In this document: positions 36,497 to 46,492 of the stretch, piece after piece
Numbering within the stretch: the first letter of the stretch is position 1
Layout of the letters: every line of letters starts with the position of its first letter
Assembly (NCBI GenBank): GCA_964388485.1
Contig: CAYMAS010000013.1
Location: forward strand, 1 to 64,000
DNA length: 64,000 nt
Reading direction: 5' to 3'
Origin: JBCDKH01 sp964388485
Lineage (GTDB): Bacteria > Planctomycetota > Phycisphaerae > Tepidisphaerales > Tepidisphaeraceae
Notes under the pieces: generated by a model
Told to the model about the DNA's origin: nothing
Seen by the model: only the letters and a program-made list of their open reading frames with translations
The model's database searches: none
Translations under genes and position numbers: made by a program

Positions 36497-39310
36497 TCAT
36501 CTCGTGAGCGACTCGTCGTTTAGCGGAACGGACAACACCGGCGGCAATGAACCACTGCCGGTGCCGAGCAGGAGTTCGCCCTCACGCCACGCCAACGCTG
36601 TCGGCGAGACGTTCCGTGGCAGGTCGAACAACAGAGGAGGGCTGGATGGTTCGTCGAGCCGCACCTCGACCAGACATTCGCCGCTGCCCCGCTTTACCTT
36701 CGCGGCGATCCAGAGCGTCGAGCCGTCGGGCGACAGCAGGCTGTCCCGATGCTCGGTCATCGAGCGGTCGAGGTCGAACGCCCACGTGCCAACGATCTCG
36801 CCATCGGCCGAGAGTTGTGTGACGCCCAGCGAATGGATCATCGCAAAGCTCCCGTCGGACAGGCGGAGCGCGTCGTAGAGGCCGAAACGGTCTTTGCCGA
36901 ATTGGACAGTTTTGAAGTCGAGGTTGAGGCCATCGAGGTGGGCGATGAGGAGTGAGCGGAGATTCGTCCACTCGCCCGTCTCTCGATCGAGCCGGCTGAT
37001 GAACGGATCAACGCCGAACCGATGGCCCGCGACCAGGATCGTTTCGTCGCCGACAGCCAGCACCTTGGGATTCTGTGTTTCGCTCCGCGGCGGGAACGAG
37101 TCGACGCCTCGTGCCGACCATTGACCGGAGAAGGGATCGAGCGTCGCCACGGTCGGAGTCACCATCACGCCCGACACGACCGACGGCGTCCCCGCGGCAT
37201 CGACGGTGACCGCTCCGAGCGTCGACGTCGGCAGCCCGGCCTGTCTGCCGATCGCGGTCAATTGGCTAGTCGACAAGTCGAGCCGCCGCAGTCCCTTGGA
37301 CGCATCGACGAGCCACGCCGTCTTGCCGTGCTGCGTGACATCGACCACGTTCGGCAGGTCGAGCCGCCGCGACCCGCGCGAGTTGGTCGCGGTCGTGTTG
37401 CCGCGGTTCGCATTGTGCAGGACGAGCCAATCGTGGCCGTGGACGAGGATCTTGAGGACCTCGCCCGCCCGCTCCGGCAATTGAATGTCGCTCGCCGGCT
37501 TCGGATCCAGTTTTGCGAGAGTCGGCAGGGTGGACGGCTTCCGCGGCGTCCGTTTCCGCCGCGCCTCTCGGCCGGTTCGATCAATCGGCTCCGGCAGCAA
37601 CGCCAATTGTCGTTCCGCCCACGCCTCGTCGCCGATCGATTCGATCATGCGGCGGCGGAAGTCGCTGATCGACTGTTTCTCCTTCGCACTCGCCAGCTCG
37701 ATCAGCCGCTCGACGGCGTCTTGGGCGACAGTCGGCTCGACGTCTTTGATCTCGCTGACGTGCTGCCACATTTGGAGGCGGCGATCTCGATCCTCGGCCA
37801 GAGACTGATCGTCGAGCGACGCCGCCACGTAGTCCGCCACGTGCCGCCGCCGCCGTTCGAGCTCCTCATCCCACGTCGTCGCCAACGCCTTCGCCTGGGC
37901 AGGCGTTAGTGGCCAGCCGAAGTCCTGACCTTCTCGCATGCCTCGCGGCCGTCCGCCCGGCAGCTGTCGCCGCAGCTCTTCGGCCGTGTGGAGGTATTCG
38001 CCCGATACGTAGTTCAAGCCCGTTCGGTTGTCCGCCCAGCCTTCTTGACGGAGGCCTGCCCAGGAAAAGCCGAAGCCGAACCGTTCTACGAATTCACCCC
38101 ACGCAATTGCTCGCCGCAGGAAGTAGAGCCGCTCCGGCTCGCCCATCGGCCGCGTGATCAAGCCAGAGCTGCGACCAAAGGCGATACTAACATCGTCGCG
38201 GTAGCGGGCCCGCAGGAACTCCAACGCCGGCTTCGGATCTTCCGGGGCAAAAAATGTCGCCAGTTCCAGCAGCCGAACCTCGTGACGGAACCGGGCGAGC
38301 CATGCTTCCGTCGCCTGGTACGCCCCGCCAATGCTTTGCCGCTGCATCACCATCGCCTGCCCGAGCAGACGTTCTGCCATTTCTTCGTTCGCCTCCTGCC
38401 GCGCCACCCCCGCCGGCTTCGTAGCAAGGGCGAGCACCGCATCGGCAACCTCCTTCGCCAACGCCTCCCGATCGCCGACCGTGCCGACGCGAACAAGTCT
38501 TGTCGGCACCCCCACGCCGTCCCAAACCGTCGCCGTTACCTCAATCGTCACCTGATCGAACGGCACGCCCTCCCAGTCGACCTCGCGATACTCGCCCCAG
38601 ATCCATCGGTCTGCGACCTCCTGCCAACGGTCGGGATCGCCCGCCAGCCCCGCCAACGCCAGTCGCTGCTCGCCGGCACCTTCCGGAACGCTCGGGAACG
38701 TCAGCAGTCGCACGTCGGGCCGTTCGGCGGCGGCGAGGGTTTGCATGAGCCTGTCGCCGAAGTCGTCGATCCTTTCCGTGCCGGTGGTGTTGGTGAAGAA
38801 GAGCGGCGCGACGGCCAGGTCGTTCCGCTGAGCTTCCTGCTGTTCGAGTCCGGCTCGAATGGCATCGGTGGCGGCGGTCACTGCAGCGTCGAGATCCGGA
38901 CGAGCCGGATGGATCATGCACGTTGCCGAGGCAAGGACGTCAGCCCGGACCGGGTCGATCACGTCCAGTCGTATCTGCCACGTGCTGACGTCGTCGCGTG
39001 TAGCGATCGGCAGCACGACGAGGTCTGTCGCGACGCCCTTGCCGGTCGAAAGCAGCCGGCGTTGGGCGAGGCTGAGCGTGAGTTCCTCGACGCGATCATC
39101 CGTCGCCTGGCGATCGACCCACTGGACGTCGTCCATCCGCGTCGCCAAGGTCGCCGCGACCAGCTCGACCGCCGACTCGGCCTCGTTCAGATACTTCCAA
39201 TGTTCGAACGCCACCCGCGTCGGCAGCATCGCCACCGTCGGCTGATCCGCCTTGGAGGCGGTGAGCGTCGCCAGGAGAACGAGCAGCGTGGCAATCGATC
39301 GAAAGGACAC
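36497..39310 (-). CDS. Large exported protein with CsgG/FlgT-like N-terminus and propeller-like C-terminus
   Basis: A 937-residue protein starting with a signal peptide (MSFRSIATLLVLLATLTASKAD). The next 150 residues (PTVAMLPTRVAFEHWKYLNEAESAVELVAATLATRM...VQWVDRQATDDRVEELTLS) resemble the CsgG/FlgT-type domain (lead strand, then a VeR-x2-LD-like helix). The middle is helical. The last 330 or so residues have repeated blade-like strands (GKTAWLVDASKGLRRLDLST, GDETILVAGHRFGVDPFISRLD) consistent with a beta-propeller. The function is unknown; the domain readings are inference. It is convergent with dnaA. Confidence 0.7.
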   Translation of the reverse strand: MSFRSIATLLVLLATLTASKADQPTVAMLPTRVAFEHWKYLNEAESAVELVAATLATRMDDVQWVDRQATDDRVEELTLSLAQRRLLSTGKGVATDLVVLPIATRDDVSTWQIRLDVIDPVRADVLASATCMIHPARPDLDAAVTAATDAIRAGLEQQEAQRNDLAVAPLFFTNTTGTERIDDFGDRLMQTLAAAERPDVRLLTFPSVPEGAGEQRLALAGLAGDPDRWQEVADRWIWGEYREVDWEGVPFDQVTIEVTATVWDGVGVPTRLVRVGTVGDREALAKEVADAVLALATKPAGVARQEANEEMAERLLGQAMVMQRQSIGGAYQATEAWLARFRHEVRLLELATFFAPEDPKPALEFLRARYRDDVSIAFGRSSGLITRPMGEPERLYFLRRAIAWGEFVERFGFGFSWAGLRQEGWADNRTGLNYVSGEYLHTAEELRRQLPGGRPRGMREGQDFGWPLTPAQAKALATTWDEELERRRRHVADYVAASLDDQSLAEDRDRRLQMWQHVSEIKDVEPTVAQDAVERLIELASAKEKQSISDFRRRMIESIGDEAWAERQLALLPEPIDRTGREARRKRTPRKPSTLPTLAKLDPKPASDIQLPERAGEVLKILVHGHDWLVLHNANRGNTTATNSRGSRRLDLPNVVDVTQHGKTAWLVDASKGLRRLDLSTSQLTAIGRQAGLPTSTLGAVTVDAAGTPSVVSGVMVTPTVATLDPFSGQWSARGVDSFPPRSETQNPKVLAVGDETILVAGHRFGVDPFISRLDRETGEWTNLRSLLIAHLDGLNLDFKTVQFGKDRFGLYDALRLSDGSFAMIHSLGVTQLSADGEIVGTWAFDLDRSMTEHRDSLLSPDGSTLWIAAKVKRGSGECLVEVRLDEPSSPPLLFDLPRNVSPTALAWREGELLLGTGSGSLPPVLSVPLNDESLTR

Positions 39311-39364
39311 AGAGCGACTTTACGTGCTCTCGGCGGACCCTGGACCCGCTCGTATCGTGTCGGT

Positions 39365-39904
39365 GTGTCGATTGCAGACGCCAAGTCGAAGCTGCGTCAG
39401 CGACTGGGCGAGGCGATACATTCCAGGCCGGAGATCACGGCTCAGGTGCTTCGGCTGCCGGAGTGGCAACAGGCGGCGGCGGTCGTCCTCTTCGCCTCCA
39501 TCGGCCACGAGCCGGACACGCGACACCTGTTGATCGACGCGTGGCGAAGGAAGAAGCCGACCTTCGCGACGCGGGTCGACGACACCTGCGTCACGGTTCC
39601 GACCCAACCAGCCACGCTCTGGCGACTCGGCCAGTACCGCGTGCCCGAGCCTCTGGGCGATGCCGTGACTCCGCCGCCTAAGTCGCTCGTGATCGTGCCG
39701 GGCGTTGCCTTCTCCCGCACCGGCCAACGGCTCGGTCGCGGCGGCGGGCATTACGACCGGCTGCTCGCGAGCCTCGTCGAACCCGTGGCCGTCGGCATCT
39801 GTAGTGACGAGCGACTGCTCGACGATCTGCCCGTCGAGCCGCACGACCGGCGTATGGACGTCATCGTCACGCCCACGCAGGTTGTACGGCCGCCTCAGGG
39901 TTGA
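39365..39904 (+). CDS. 5-formyltetrahydrofolate cyclo-ligase
   Basis: A 179-residue YgfA/MTHFS-family enzyme that converts 5-formyl-THF to 5,10-methenyl-THF with ATP. Recognisable are AAAVVLFASIGHEPDTRHLL, SLVIVPGVAFSRTGQRLGRGGGHYDRLLA (the folate and ATP signature) and VAVGICSDERLLDDLPVEPHDRRMDVIVTPTQ. The start is GTG 39365 (VSIADAKSKLRQRL); the frame is open far upstream only because it runs antisense to the neighbouring gene. Several bacteria have the gene near 6S RNA, but no 6S-like structure is seen here. Confidence 0.92.
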   Translation: MSIADAKSKLRQRLGEAIHSRPEITAQVLRLPEWQQAAAVVLFASIGHEPDTRHLLIDAWRRKKPTFATRVDDTCVTVPTQPATLWRLGQYRVPEPLGDAVTPPPKSLVIVPGVAFSRTGQRLGRGGGHYDRLLASLVEPVAVGICSDERLLDDLPVEPHDRRMDVIVTPTQVVRPPQG

Positions 39905-39967
39905 TAATCTTGCGTCTCCCGCGGCGTCAGGATGATGCCGCTTCGCCCGCACAAGGAAGGTAAGCCG

Positions 39968-41122
39968 ATGGCCCGTCTCCGTAACTCATCCCGTCGCCGT
40001 GGTCGTCTCGTCAGCCGCGTCGGTGTTGGTCTGCTGCTCGTCGGCTGCGCCGCCTTCGGCGTGTATGCGATGTCCGGCGGTGACGAAGAGGTCGCCCGAC
40101 AGGAAGAAGCTCCTGCCATTCCGATAACGCCGCCGCCGACAAAGGTCGAGACGGAAGAACCTCAACGAATCACGCCAATTCTTCGCAGCGTCACGCCGAC
40201 CAAGCCGCAGGGCGAAGCCATTGTCGCCGGGGATGAGTGGGACCTGTCTGAAGAACCCGACGTCGCCGCCGAGGCCGCGCAGCTTGCTTCTGCTCCCGCC
40301 AATCCGCAGGTCGATGCCCTGCTTCAGCCCGAGCAGCGTCCCGCCGCCCCCACCGGCGACTTTCTGGCCGAGGCCAAGACGCTGACGGACGTTGGTGACG
40401 TTCTCGGTGCCCGCGAGATCCTCAACACCGCCCTTCAAAGCGGCACCCTCGATTCAGCCAAGCTCGACGAAGTCAAGCAACGCCTCCGCACGCTCAACCG
40501 CGTCATCGTCTTCACGCCCAGTACCCGATACGCCGCTGACCCGTTTCAAGGCACGCACACCGTCCAGCCGGGTGACCTTCTGAGCAAGATCGCCCTGCCC
40601 CTCGACGTGCCGTACGGCCTGATCGCCCGCATCAACGGCGTCCGCCCGGACCGCATCCGCGTCGGCCAGTCGCTCAAAACCCTCAAGGGCCCGCTCTTCG
40701 CCGAAGTGAGCAAAAGCACGTTCGAGATGGACGTCTACCTCGGCAACCTGCCCGGTCGGCCCGGCAGCGTCTACCTCACGAGCTTCCCCGTCGGCCTCGG
40801 TGCCGACAGCTCCACGCCCACCGGCATTTGGGAAGTCACCCGCGGCTCCAAACTCGTCAATCCTGAGTGGACGAACCCACGCACGAACGAGGTCTACGGC
40901 CGCGATGATCCTGAGAACCCGCTGGGTGAACGCTGGATCGGCCTGACCGGCGTCGCGGGCAACGCCCTGGGCCAGCCGAGCTACGGCATCCACGGCACCA
41001 TCGAGCCCGAAACCATCGGCACCAACGCGAGCATGGGCTGCATCCGCCTCGGCGATGCGGATGTCGAGATGGTCTACGACATGCTCAGCGAGGGCAAGAG
41101 CCTCGTTGCGGTCGTCGAGTAA
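39968..41122 (+). CDS. LysM and L,D-transpeptidase (YkuD) protein
   Basis: A 384-residue envelope enzyme. A short basic N-terminus leads into one membrane segment (VGVGLLLVGCAAFGVYAM). A Pro/Glu-rich linker and a helical part follow, then a LysM domain (GTHTVQPGDLLSKIALPLDVPYGLIARINGV) and the YkuD domain, with the His in YGIHGT and catalytic Cys358 in NASMGCIRLGDADVEM. It cross-links or remodels peptidoglycan, consistent with planctomycetes having a wall. ATG 39968 has AAGGAAGG seven bases upstream. Confidence 0.93.
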   Translation: MARLRNSSRRRGRLVSRVGVGLLLVGCAAFGVYAMSGGDEEVARQEEAPAIPITPPPTKVETEEPQRITPILRSVTPTKPQGEAIVAGDEWDLSEEPDVAAEAAQLASAPANPQVDALLQPEQRPAAPTGDFLAEAKTLTDVGDVLGAREILNTALQSGTLDSAKLDEVKQRLRTLNRVIVFTPSTRYAADPFQGTHTVQPGDLLSKIALPLDVPYGLIARINGVRPDRIRVGQSLKTLKGPLFAEVSKSTFEMDVYLGNLPGRPGSVYLTSFPVGLGADSSTPTGIWEVTRGSKLVNPEWTNPRTNEVYGRDDPENPLGERWIGLTGVAGNALGQPSYGIHGTIEPETIGTNASMGCIRLGDADVEMVYDMLSEGKSLVAVVE

Positions 41123-41127
41123 GCAGT

Positions 41128-41979
41128 TTAAAGCCGCCCCATGCGGTTCGACACTGACAACTTTGCGAACATCTGCTGAAAATGGGCAGGTGTCACGTCA
41201 CCCGCGCGTTCGTTGCCGGTGAGATTCGCCGCTTGCAGGACGACGTCGAGCGCGTCGCCGCACACGTTGCTCAGCGGGTTTCGGATCGTCTTGCGACGCT
41301 GCTGGAACACGTCTCCGACGAAGCGGCCGAAGGCAGCGAGGTCGCCATCGACCTGGACCCGCCGCGCTAGCCGGACGAGCGACGAGTCGATCTTCGGCTG
41401 CGGCCAAAACGCGGATGGCGGCAGCGTCCGAAGTACTTCCACCTCCGCCAGCGACTGCGCGACGACCGACAGCGGCCCGTACGCCTTGCCGTCTTCCGGC
41501 CCGGCCCGCAGACGTTCGGCGACCTCTTTCTGCACCGTAAAGACCAGCATCGGCGACCCTGCAATCAGCAGCTCGATCACCAGCGGCGACGCGATGTTGT
41601 ACGGCAGGTTCGCCACCAGCTTTGCCCCGGTGATCGCTGCCATATGCACCGCCGGGTGGAGCGCGTGTTTTGATGCCAACGCATCGCCCTCGACGATCTC
41701 GACCGGCTGATTCGCGTACCGCTCCCGTGCCGCCGCGGCGAGATCGCGGTCGATCTCCACCGCCAGGACACGTGCACCACGAGCAAGCAGCTCGTCTGTC
41801 AGCGTCCCGGTGCCCGGACCGACCTCGATGACCTGCTCGTCTTCTGAAAGGTCCGCCGCATCAACGATGCGGCGGACCAGAGCTGGCTCGACCATGAAGT
41901 TCTGCCCGAACCGATGCCGCGGCCGCATGCCGGCTGCTGAGAGCACCGCGTCGATTTCTCGCTTCGTCTGCGGCACCAC
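41128..41979 (-). CDS. rsmA: 16S rRNA dimethyladenosine transferase
   Basis: KsgA/RsmA dimethylates two adjacent adenines near the 3' end of 16S rRNA. It is 283 residues with RHRFGQNFMVEPALVRRIVDA, SAM motif VIEVGPGTGTLTDELLARGARVLAVEID, the catalytic NLPYNIASPLVIELL, and a C-terminal helical domain. It is convergent with the transpeptidase gene, only 5 bases apart, and 27 bases downstream of the coiled-coil gene, which may share its transcript. Confidence 0.97.
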   Translation of the reverse strand: MVPQTKREIDAVLSAAGMRPRHRFGQNFMVEPALVRRIVDAADLSEDEQVIEVGPGTGTLTDELLARGARVLAVEIDRDLAAAARERYANQPVEIVEGDALASKHALHPAVHMAAITGAKLVANLPYNIASPLVIELLIAGSPMLVFTVQKEVAERLRAGPEDGKAYGPLSVVAQSLAEVEVLRTLPPSAFWPQPKIDSSLVRLARRVQVDGDLAAFGRFVGDVFQQRRKTIRNPLSNVCGDALDVVLQAANLTGNERAGDVTPAHFQQMFAKLSVSNRMGRL

Positions 41980-42006
41980 CCTTTGTAGGACCGGCCACAG
42001 TCGGCA

Positions 42007-43431
42007 CTAGCGGAGCGCGTTCTCGTAGTAACCGATGAGCGCCAGAAGCTGGTTCTGGTTGACAATCGTCTTGCCCAACGCCTGCGCCTCGCGACGAACG
42101 GCTTCGTACTCGCGAAGGTCCTGCTCGGCCTGACGGATGTTGTTGGCGATGACAACGTTCTGCTGCTCTTCGCGGGTGTACTGCGGAATCTGCGGACGAC
42201 GCCCCAGGACGACGATGTCGGTGTCGACGGTCACGCCGTCCACCGTCTCGCCGCCGAACTCTTCGATGAGCCCGCCGATTTCGCGGCCTTCGCTCTCGCT
42301 GAAGAGACCGTCACCGTTGAAGTCGTATTCGCCGTAGATGTAGAAGCGACGCGGCGAGTTACGGTCGTAGGCCAAGTTGGCGATCAAGTCGCCCTCCCGA
42401 AGCCGTTGGCCGGGGGTGAGGGCGACGATCCGAGCCTCGCTGCTGGTCTCGCCGACCGAGACGAGTTCGATGGAGCCCTTGCCACGAATGAGTCGGATGC
42501 TGGCCAGATCTTCCGGATCACCTTCGAGCTTCGGGACGCCGGCCGTCTGGTCGTAGACGGAGAAGGTCATGCCCCGCGTCACGCCGTTGCGGCGGCCGAG
42601 GTCGACGGTGAGACGGCCATCCGCTCCGGGCGGGCGGATCACGCTGCCGTCCGGCTGCGTCGTCATTGAGTCGGTGTCGATCTGCCGCCCCACAGCTGCC
42701 GTGAAGCCGTCGAGCAACCCGCGAAGCCGCGAGTTCTCTGCGACCGCGTTGTCGAAGCGATCGAGCGTCTCGTCCATGTTGTCGCCCATGCTCGCAGCAA
42801 GCTCGGTCACGTCGTTCTGCAGGTCGGACATCAGGTTCTCGAGCTCCGTCTGGACCGCCTGGGCTGTGGCGATCTGCTCGTTGACCTCTTCCTGCTTGAG
42901 CCGGATTTCCTCCCGCAGACTTGCCACCTGATCGTCGTAGCGATCCGTCGTCGCTTGAAGCTCCGTGTTCGCCGACGCCAGATCGTCTTCGAGGGCCGCG
43001 ACGCGATCCTGCAGCGTCTGCACTTCGTTCAAAGCCGCCTGGGCCGCCTCGTCGAGTGTCGTGACGGTCGTGTCGAGCGACTGGTTCGTCTGGGCGATCC
43101 GATCGGCAATCTGCGTCTGAGCCGCGGGAACCGAGTCGGCCCCCGTCGCAGCACCGGCGAGTGTCCGGCCTTGGGAAATCGCGTAGAAGAGATCGAGCTG
43201 ACTCGAGCCGGCTTCCTGCTTGGCGGCACGCAAGTTGCGCACCTCTTCGCTCGTCAGGTCGTCGCGCGTGGCAACGTCGCCGAAGGCGTCGGTGGTGTTG
43301 TCGAGTTCCGTTTCGAGTTGGCCCTGCTTCGAGAAGGCAAAGATCGCCAGCACCATGCAGGTGATGCCGAAGACGGTCGAGACGACGGTCCAGGTGATGA
43401 GAGCACCTTTGGACGAATTGGCGGCGGCCAT
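42007..43431 (-). CDS. Membrane-anchored coiled-coil protein
   Basis: A 474-residue protein with one N-terminal membrane segment (ALITWTVVSTVFGITCMVLAIFAF) and a long coiled coil of about 200 residues (LDEAAQAALNEVQTLQDRVAALEDDLASA and beyond). A beta-rich domain follows with GRLTVDLGRRNGVTRGMTFSVYDQ, then VLGRRPQIPQYTREEQQNVVIAN. No family was recognised; it may be a planctomycete cell-envelope scaffold. ATG 43431 is chosen because a strong AGGAGG lies 5 bases upstream, rather than the open extension to 43587. Confidence 0.75.
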   Translation of the reverse strand: MAAANSSKGALITWTVVSTVFGITCMVLAIFAFSKQGQLETELDNTTDAFGDVATRDDLTSEEVRNLRAAKQEAGSSQLDLFYAISQGRTLAGAATGADSVPAAQTQIADRIAQTNQSLDTTVTTLDEAAQAALNEVQTLQDRVAALEDDLASANTELQATTDRYDDQVASLREEIRLKQEEVNEQIATAQAVQTELENLMSDLQNDVTELAASMGDNMDETLDRFDNAVAENSRLRGLLDGFTAAVGRQIDTDSMTTQPDGSVIRPPGADGRLTVDLGRRNGVTRGMTFSVYDQTAGVPKLEGDPEDLASIRLIRGKGSIELVSVGETSSEARIVALTPGQRLREGDLIANLAYDRNSPRRFYIYGEYDFNGDGLFSESEGREIGGLIEEFGGETVDGVTVDTDIVVLGRRPQIPQYTREEQQNVVIANNIRQAEQDLREYEAVRREAQALGKTIVNQNQLLALIGYYENALR

Positions 43432-43623
43432 GGGAACCTCCTGAGAAGCGGCGGCTGGGGTGGATCGTGAACCGGACGGCCACGACGAGGCGGGAACCGA
43501 CGACGCACAGACGCCGCCGGTCGACTGGCATTGTACGGAATTTGCCCCAACCGGCAAGGCCGCCGCCGCCCCGCCTCTATCGACCACCCGTTACCGGACG
43601 CCTCAAGCCCTCTACCGTGCCTC

Positions 43624-46413
43624 ATGGCGAAAAAAGGCCGCAAGAGCTTCTACCTCATCGACGGCCACGCCCACATCTACCGGGCCTACTTCGCCCCCTT
43701 TCGAGACCTCACCAGCCCCACCGGCGAGCCCACGAAGGCCACCTACGTCTTCACCCAGATGCTCCTGCAACTCGCAGAAGGTCGTCGGCCCGACTATCTG
43801 CTCATGGTGGTCGACTCGGGCGACGAGACCGTCTTCCGCAAAGAGATCGACCCCAACTACAAGGCCAACCGCGAGTCGCCTCCCGACGACTTCAAGCCGC
43901 AGGAGGAACGCATCCTTCAGCTCGTCCGCGACGCCGGCATCCCGATGATCTGCAAGCCCGGCTTCGAGGCCGACGACGTCATCGCCACCATCGTCCGCCG
44001 GTACGCCGGCCTCTACGACTTCTACCTCGTCTCCAAGGACAAAGACCTCCGCCAACTCCTCGGCGACGGCGTCGTCATGCACGACCCGCAGAAGGATGAA
44101 GACTTCGACGCCGACGCCCTCGTCGCCAAAGTCGGCTACACGCCCGAGCAGGCCGTCGACGTCCAGGCGCTTATGGGCGACAACGTCGACAACGTCCCCG
44201 GCGTCCCCGGCATCGGCGAAAAGACCGCCGCCAAACTGATCAACAAATACGGCACAGCCGAGGCGGTCGTCGAGAACGCCGACAAGCTCACGCCCAAGCA
44301 GAGCGAGAACGTCCGCAACCACGGCCTCGACAAAATCGCCGTCGCCAAGCAGCTCGTCACGCTCAAGGACGACGTCGACCTCGGCGACTTCGACCCGGCC
44401 GCGTGCGACTTCACCGGCCTCGACACACCCGCCCTTCGCGATCACCTTGACGAGCTCGGGTTCCGCAGCCTGCTGGGCAGGCTCGGCGGCAACGCGAGCC
44501 TCAAGGCAGACGCCGACGTGCCGGACAAGCCGCCGGCGAAGTACGCCCCACTCACCGGCGGCCTCTTTGATCAACACGAGAACGCCGCGGCAGGAGCTGA
44601 CGGCTTCGATTACGTCAACGTCGACACGCCCGACAAGCTCGCCGATTTTGTTAAGAAGCTGGGAACACAGAGCCGTTTCGCCTTCGACACCGAGACCGAC
44701 CGCCTCGGCGCCATGTCGAGCGAACTGATCGGCATGAGCTTCAGCTGGGAAGGCCGAAGCGGCTACTACCTGCCGGTCAAAGGTCCGATGGGCGCGACAG
44801 TCTTGGACCACGACGCCGCGCTCGATGCGGTGCGTGGCGTGCTCGAAGACCCGACCATCGGCAAGATCGGGCACAACCTGAAGTACGACCAGATGGTCAT
44901 GAGCCGGGCCGGCATCAAGCTGCAGGGCCAGGTCGCGGACACGATGCTGATGGCCTTCCTCATCGACGCCGGGCGGACGACGTACAAGATGGACGACCTG
45001 TCGCTCGACCTGCTGGGCCACCAGACGATCCCGATCAAAACGCTCATCGGTACGGGAAAGAAGCAGATTTCCCTCGCTGACGTCCCCGTCGACGACGTCG
45101 CCCGCTACGCCGCCGAAGACGCGGACGTGACGTGGCGGCTGTACGAAGTTCTGAGCGAGAAGCTCGAGAAGTACCCGCAGCTGAGGGCCCTGCACGACGA
45201 CCTGGAACTGCCGCTATCGAGCATTTTGGCCAACATGGAAGAGGCCGGCATCCGGGTCGATCCGGCCGTCCTCGCCGAGCAGTCAGCGGTTCTGTTGAAG
45301 CGGATCGAGAGCTTGCGAGATCAGATCGCAGACGAGGCCGGTGGGGGTGGTGGTGAAATGAACCCAGACTCGCCCAAGCAACTGCAGGAAGTCCTCTTTG
45401 ACAAAATCGGACTCAAACCGCTCCGCAAGACTAAAACCGGCTACTCCACTGATGCCGCAACATTGGAGGTCCTCGCCGCTCAGCACCCGCTGCCGGCCCT
45501 CATCCTCGAATACCGCGGCCTCGTCAAGCTTCGGGAAACCTACCTGGAAAACCTCGCCAAGGAGATCAACCCGACCACCGGCCGCATTCATACATCGTTC
45601 AACCAGACCGGCGCCAGCACCGGCCGACTGTCGTCGAGCGATCCGAACCTGCAGAACATCCCCGTCCGCACCGACGAAGGACGACGCATCCGCCTCGCCT
45701 TCGTCGCCCCCGAAGACCACCAGCTCGTCACCGCCGACTACTCGCAGATCGAACTTCGCTTCCTCGCCCACTTCTGCCAGGAACCCGGGCTTCTGGAGGC
45801 TTTCCGCGACGGCCAGGACATTCACCGCGCCGTCGCCAGCGACGTCTACGACACGCCGCTCGACCAGGTCACCGACGAGCAACGCCGCTACGCCAAGACG
45901 ATCAACTTCGCCATCATCTACGGCGTCTCCGCCTTCGGCCTCGCTCGTCGCGTCGACGGCCTGAATCAACGCTCTGCCAAGGAACTGATCGACAACTACA
46001 AAGCGACTTATCCGCGCGTCTTCGACTTCTTCGATCAATGCATCATCGACGCCAAGAGCCGCGGCTTCGTCGAAACCATCCGCGGCCGACGCCGCCCCAT
46101 TCCCGAAATCGAATCCCGCATCGCCAGCATGCGTCAGTACGCCGAGCGGACCGCCATCAACAGTGTGATCCAAGGCTCTGCCGCCGACTTGATCAAACTC
46201 GCCATGCTCGACGTCGCCGCCGAACTTCAAAAGCAGAAGTCCCCCGCCAAGCTGCTGCTTCAGGTCCACGACGAACTCGTCTTCGAATGCCCCGCCGACG
46301 CCGTCGAATTGACCCAACAGCTCGCCACGACGGCCATGGAGCACGCCATGGAACTCTCCGTCCCCCTCAGGGTCGACACCGGTGCCGCCCCCAATCTCGG
46401 CGAAGCCAAGTAG
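43624..46413 (+). CDS. polA: DNA polymerase I
   Basis: A 929-residue enzyme with all three domains. The 5'-nuclease starts YLIDGHAHIYRAYFAPF and has PGFEADDVIATIVRRY and GVPGIGEKTAAKLI. The 3'-5' exonuclease keeps the acidic motif FAFDTETDRLGAMSSELIGM, GHNLKYDQMV and YAAEDADVTWRLY, so proofreading is likely active. The polymerase has VTADYSQIELRFLAH, AKTINFAIIYGVSAFGLARR (Phe at the sugar-selectivity position) and LLQVHDELVFECP. ATG 43624 follows a purine-poor leader with no clear Shine-Dalgarno. Confidence 0.97.
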   Translation: MAKKGRKSFYLIDGHAHIYRAYFAPFRDLTSPTGEPTKATYVFTQMLLQLAEGRRPDYLLMVVDSGDETVFRKEIDPNYKANRESPPDDFKPQEERILQLVRDAGIPMICKPGFEADDVIATIVRRYAGLYDFYLVSKDKDLRQLLGDGVVMHDPQKDEDFDADALVAKVGYTPEQAVDVQALMGDNVDNVPGVPGIGEKTAAKLINKYGTAEAVVENADKLTPKQSENVRNHGLDKIAVAKQLVTLKDDVDLGDFDPAACDFTGLDTPALRDHLDELGFRSLLGRLGGNASLKADADVPDKPPAKYAPLTGGLFDQHENAAAGADGFDYVNVDTPDKLADFVKKLGTQSRFAFDTETDRLGAMSSELIGMSFSWEGRSGYYLPVKGPMGATVLDHDAALDAVRGVLEDPTIGKIGHNLKYDQMVMSRAGIKLQGQVADTMLMAFLIDAGRTTYKMDDLSLDLLGHQTIPIKTLIGTGKKQISLADVPVDDVARYAAEDADVTWRLYEVLSEKLEKYPQLRALHDDLELPLSSILANMEEAGIRVDPAVLAEQSAVLLKRIESLRDQIADEAGGGGGEMNPDSPKQLQEVLFDKIGLKPLRKTKTGYSTDAATLEVLAAQHPLPALILEYRGLVKLRETYLENLAKEINPTTGRIHTSFNQTGASTGRLSSSDPNLQNIPVRTDEGRRIRLAFVAPEDHQLVTADYSQIELRFLAHFCQEPGLLEAFRDGQDIHRAVASDVYDTPLDQVTDEQRRYAKTINFAIIYGVSAFGLARRVDGLNQRSAKELIDNYKATYPRVFDFFDQCIIDAKSRGFVETIRGRRRPIPEIESRIASMRQYAERTAINSVIQGSAADLIKLAMLDVAAELQKQKSPAKLLLQVHDELVFECPADAVELTQQLATTAMEHAMELSVPLRVDTGAAPNLGEAK

Positions 46414-46414
46414 A

Positions 46415-46430
46415 ACCGGCTATCGCCGGT
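46415..46430. terminator. Short hairpin after polA
   Basis: ACCGGC / GCCGGT stem with a 4-base loop, directly after the polA stop and before the convergent hydrolase gene. Short, with no T-run. Confidence 0.3.
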
Positions 46431-46492
46431 CCCCGAGCCGCTGATCGTCTTCGTCACGAGCGTTGGAAGATGTCGTAGACGCGACGCACGGC

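Noticed and set aside
37988..39364. Long N-terminal extension of the cyclo-ligase frame
   Set aside because: This part is antisense to the 937-residue exported protein; cyclo-ligase similarity begins at GTG 39365.
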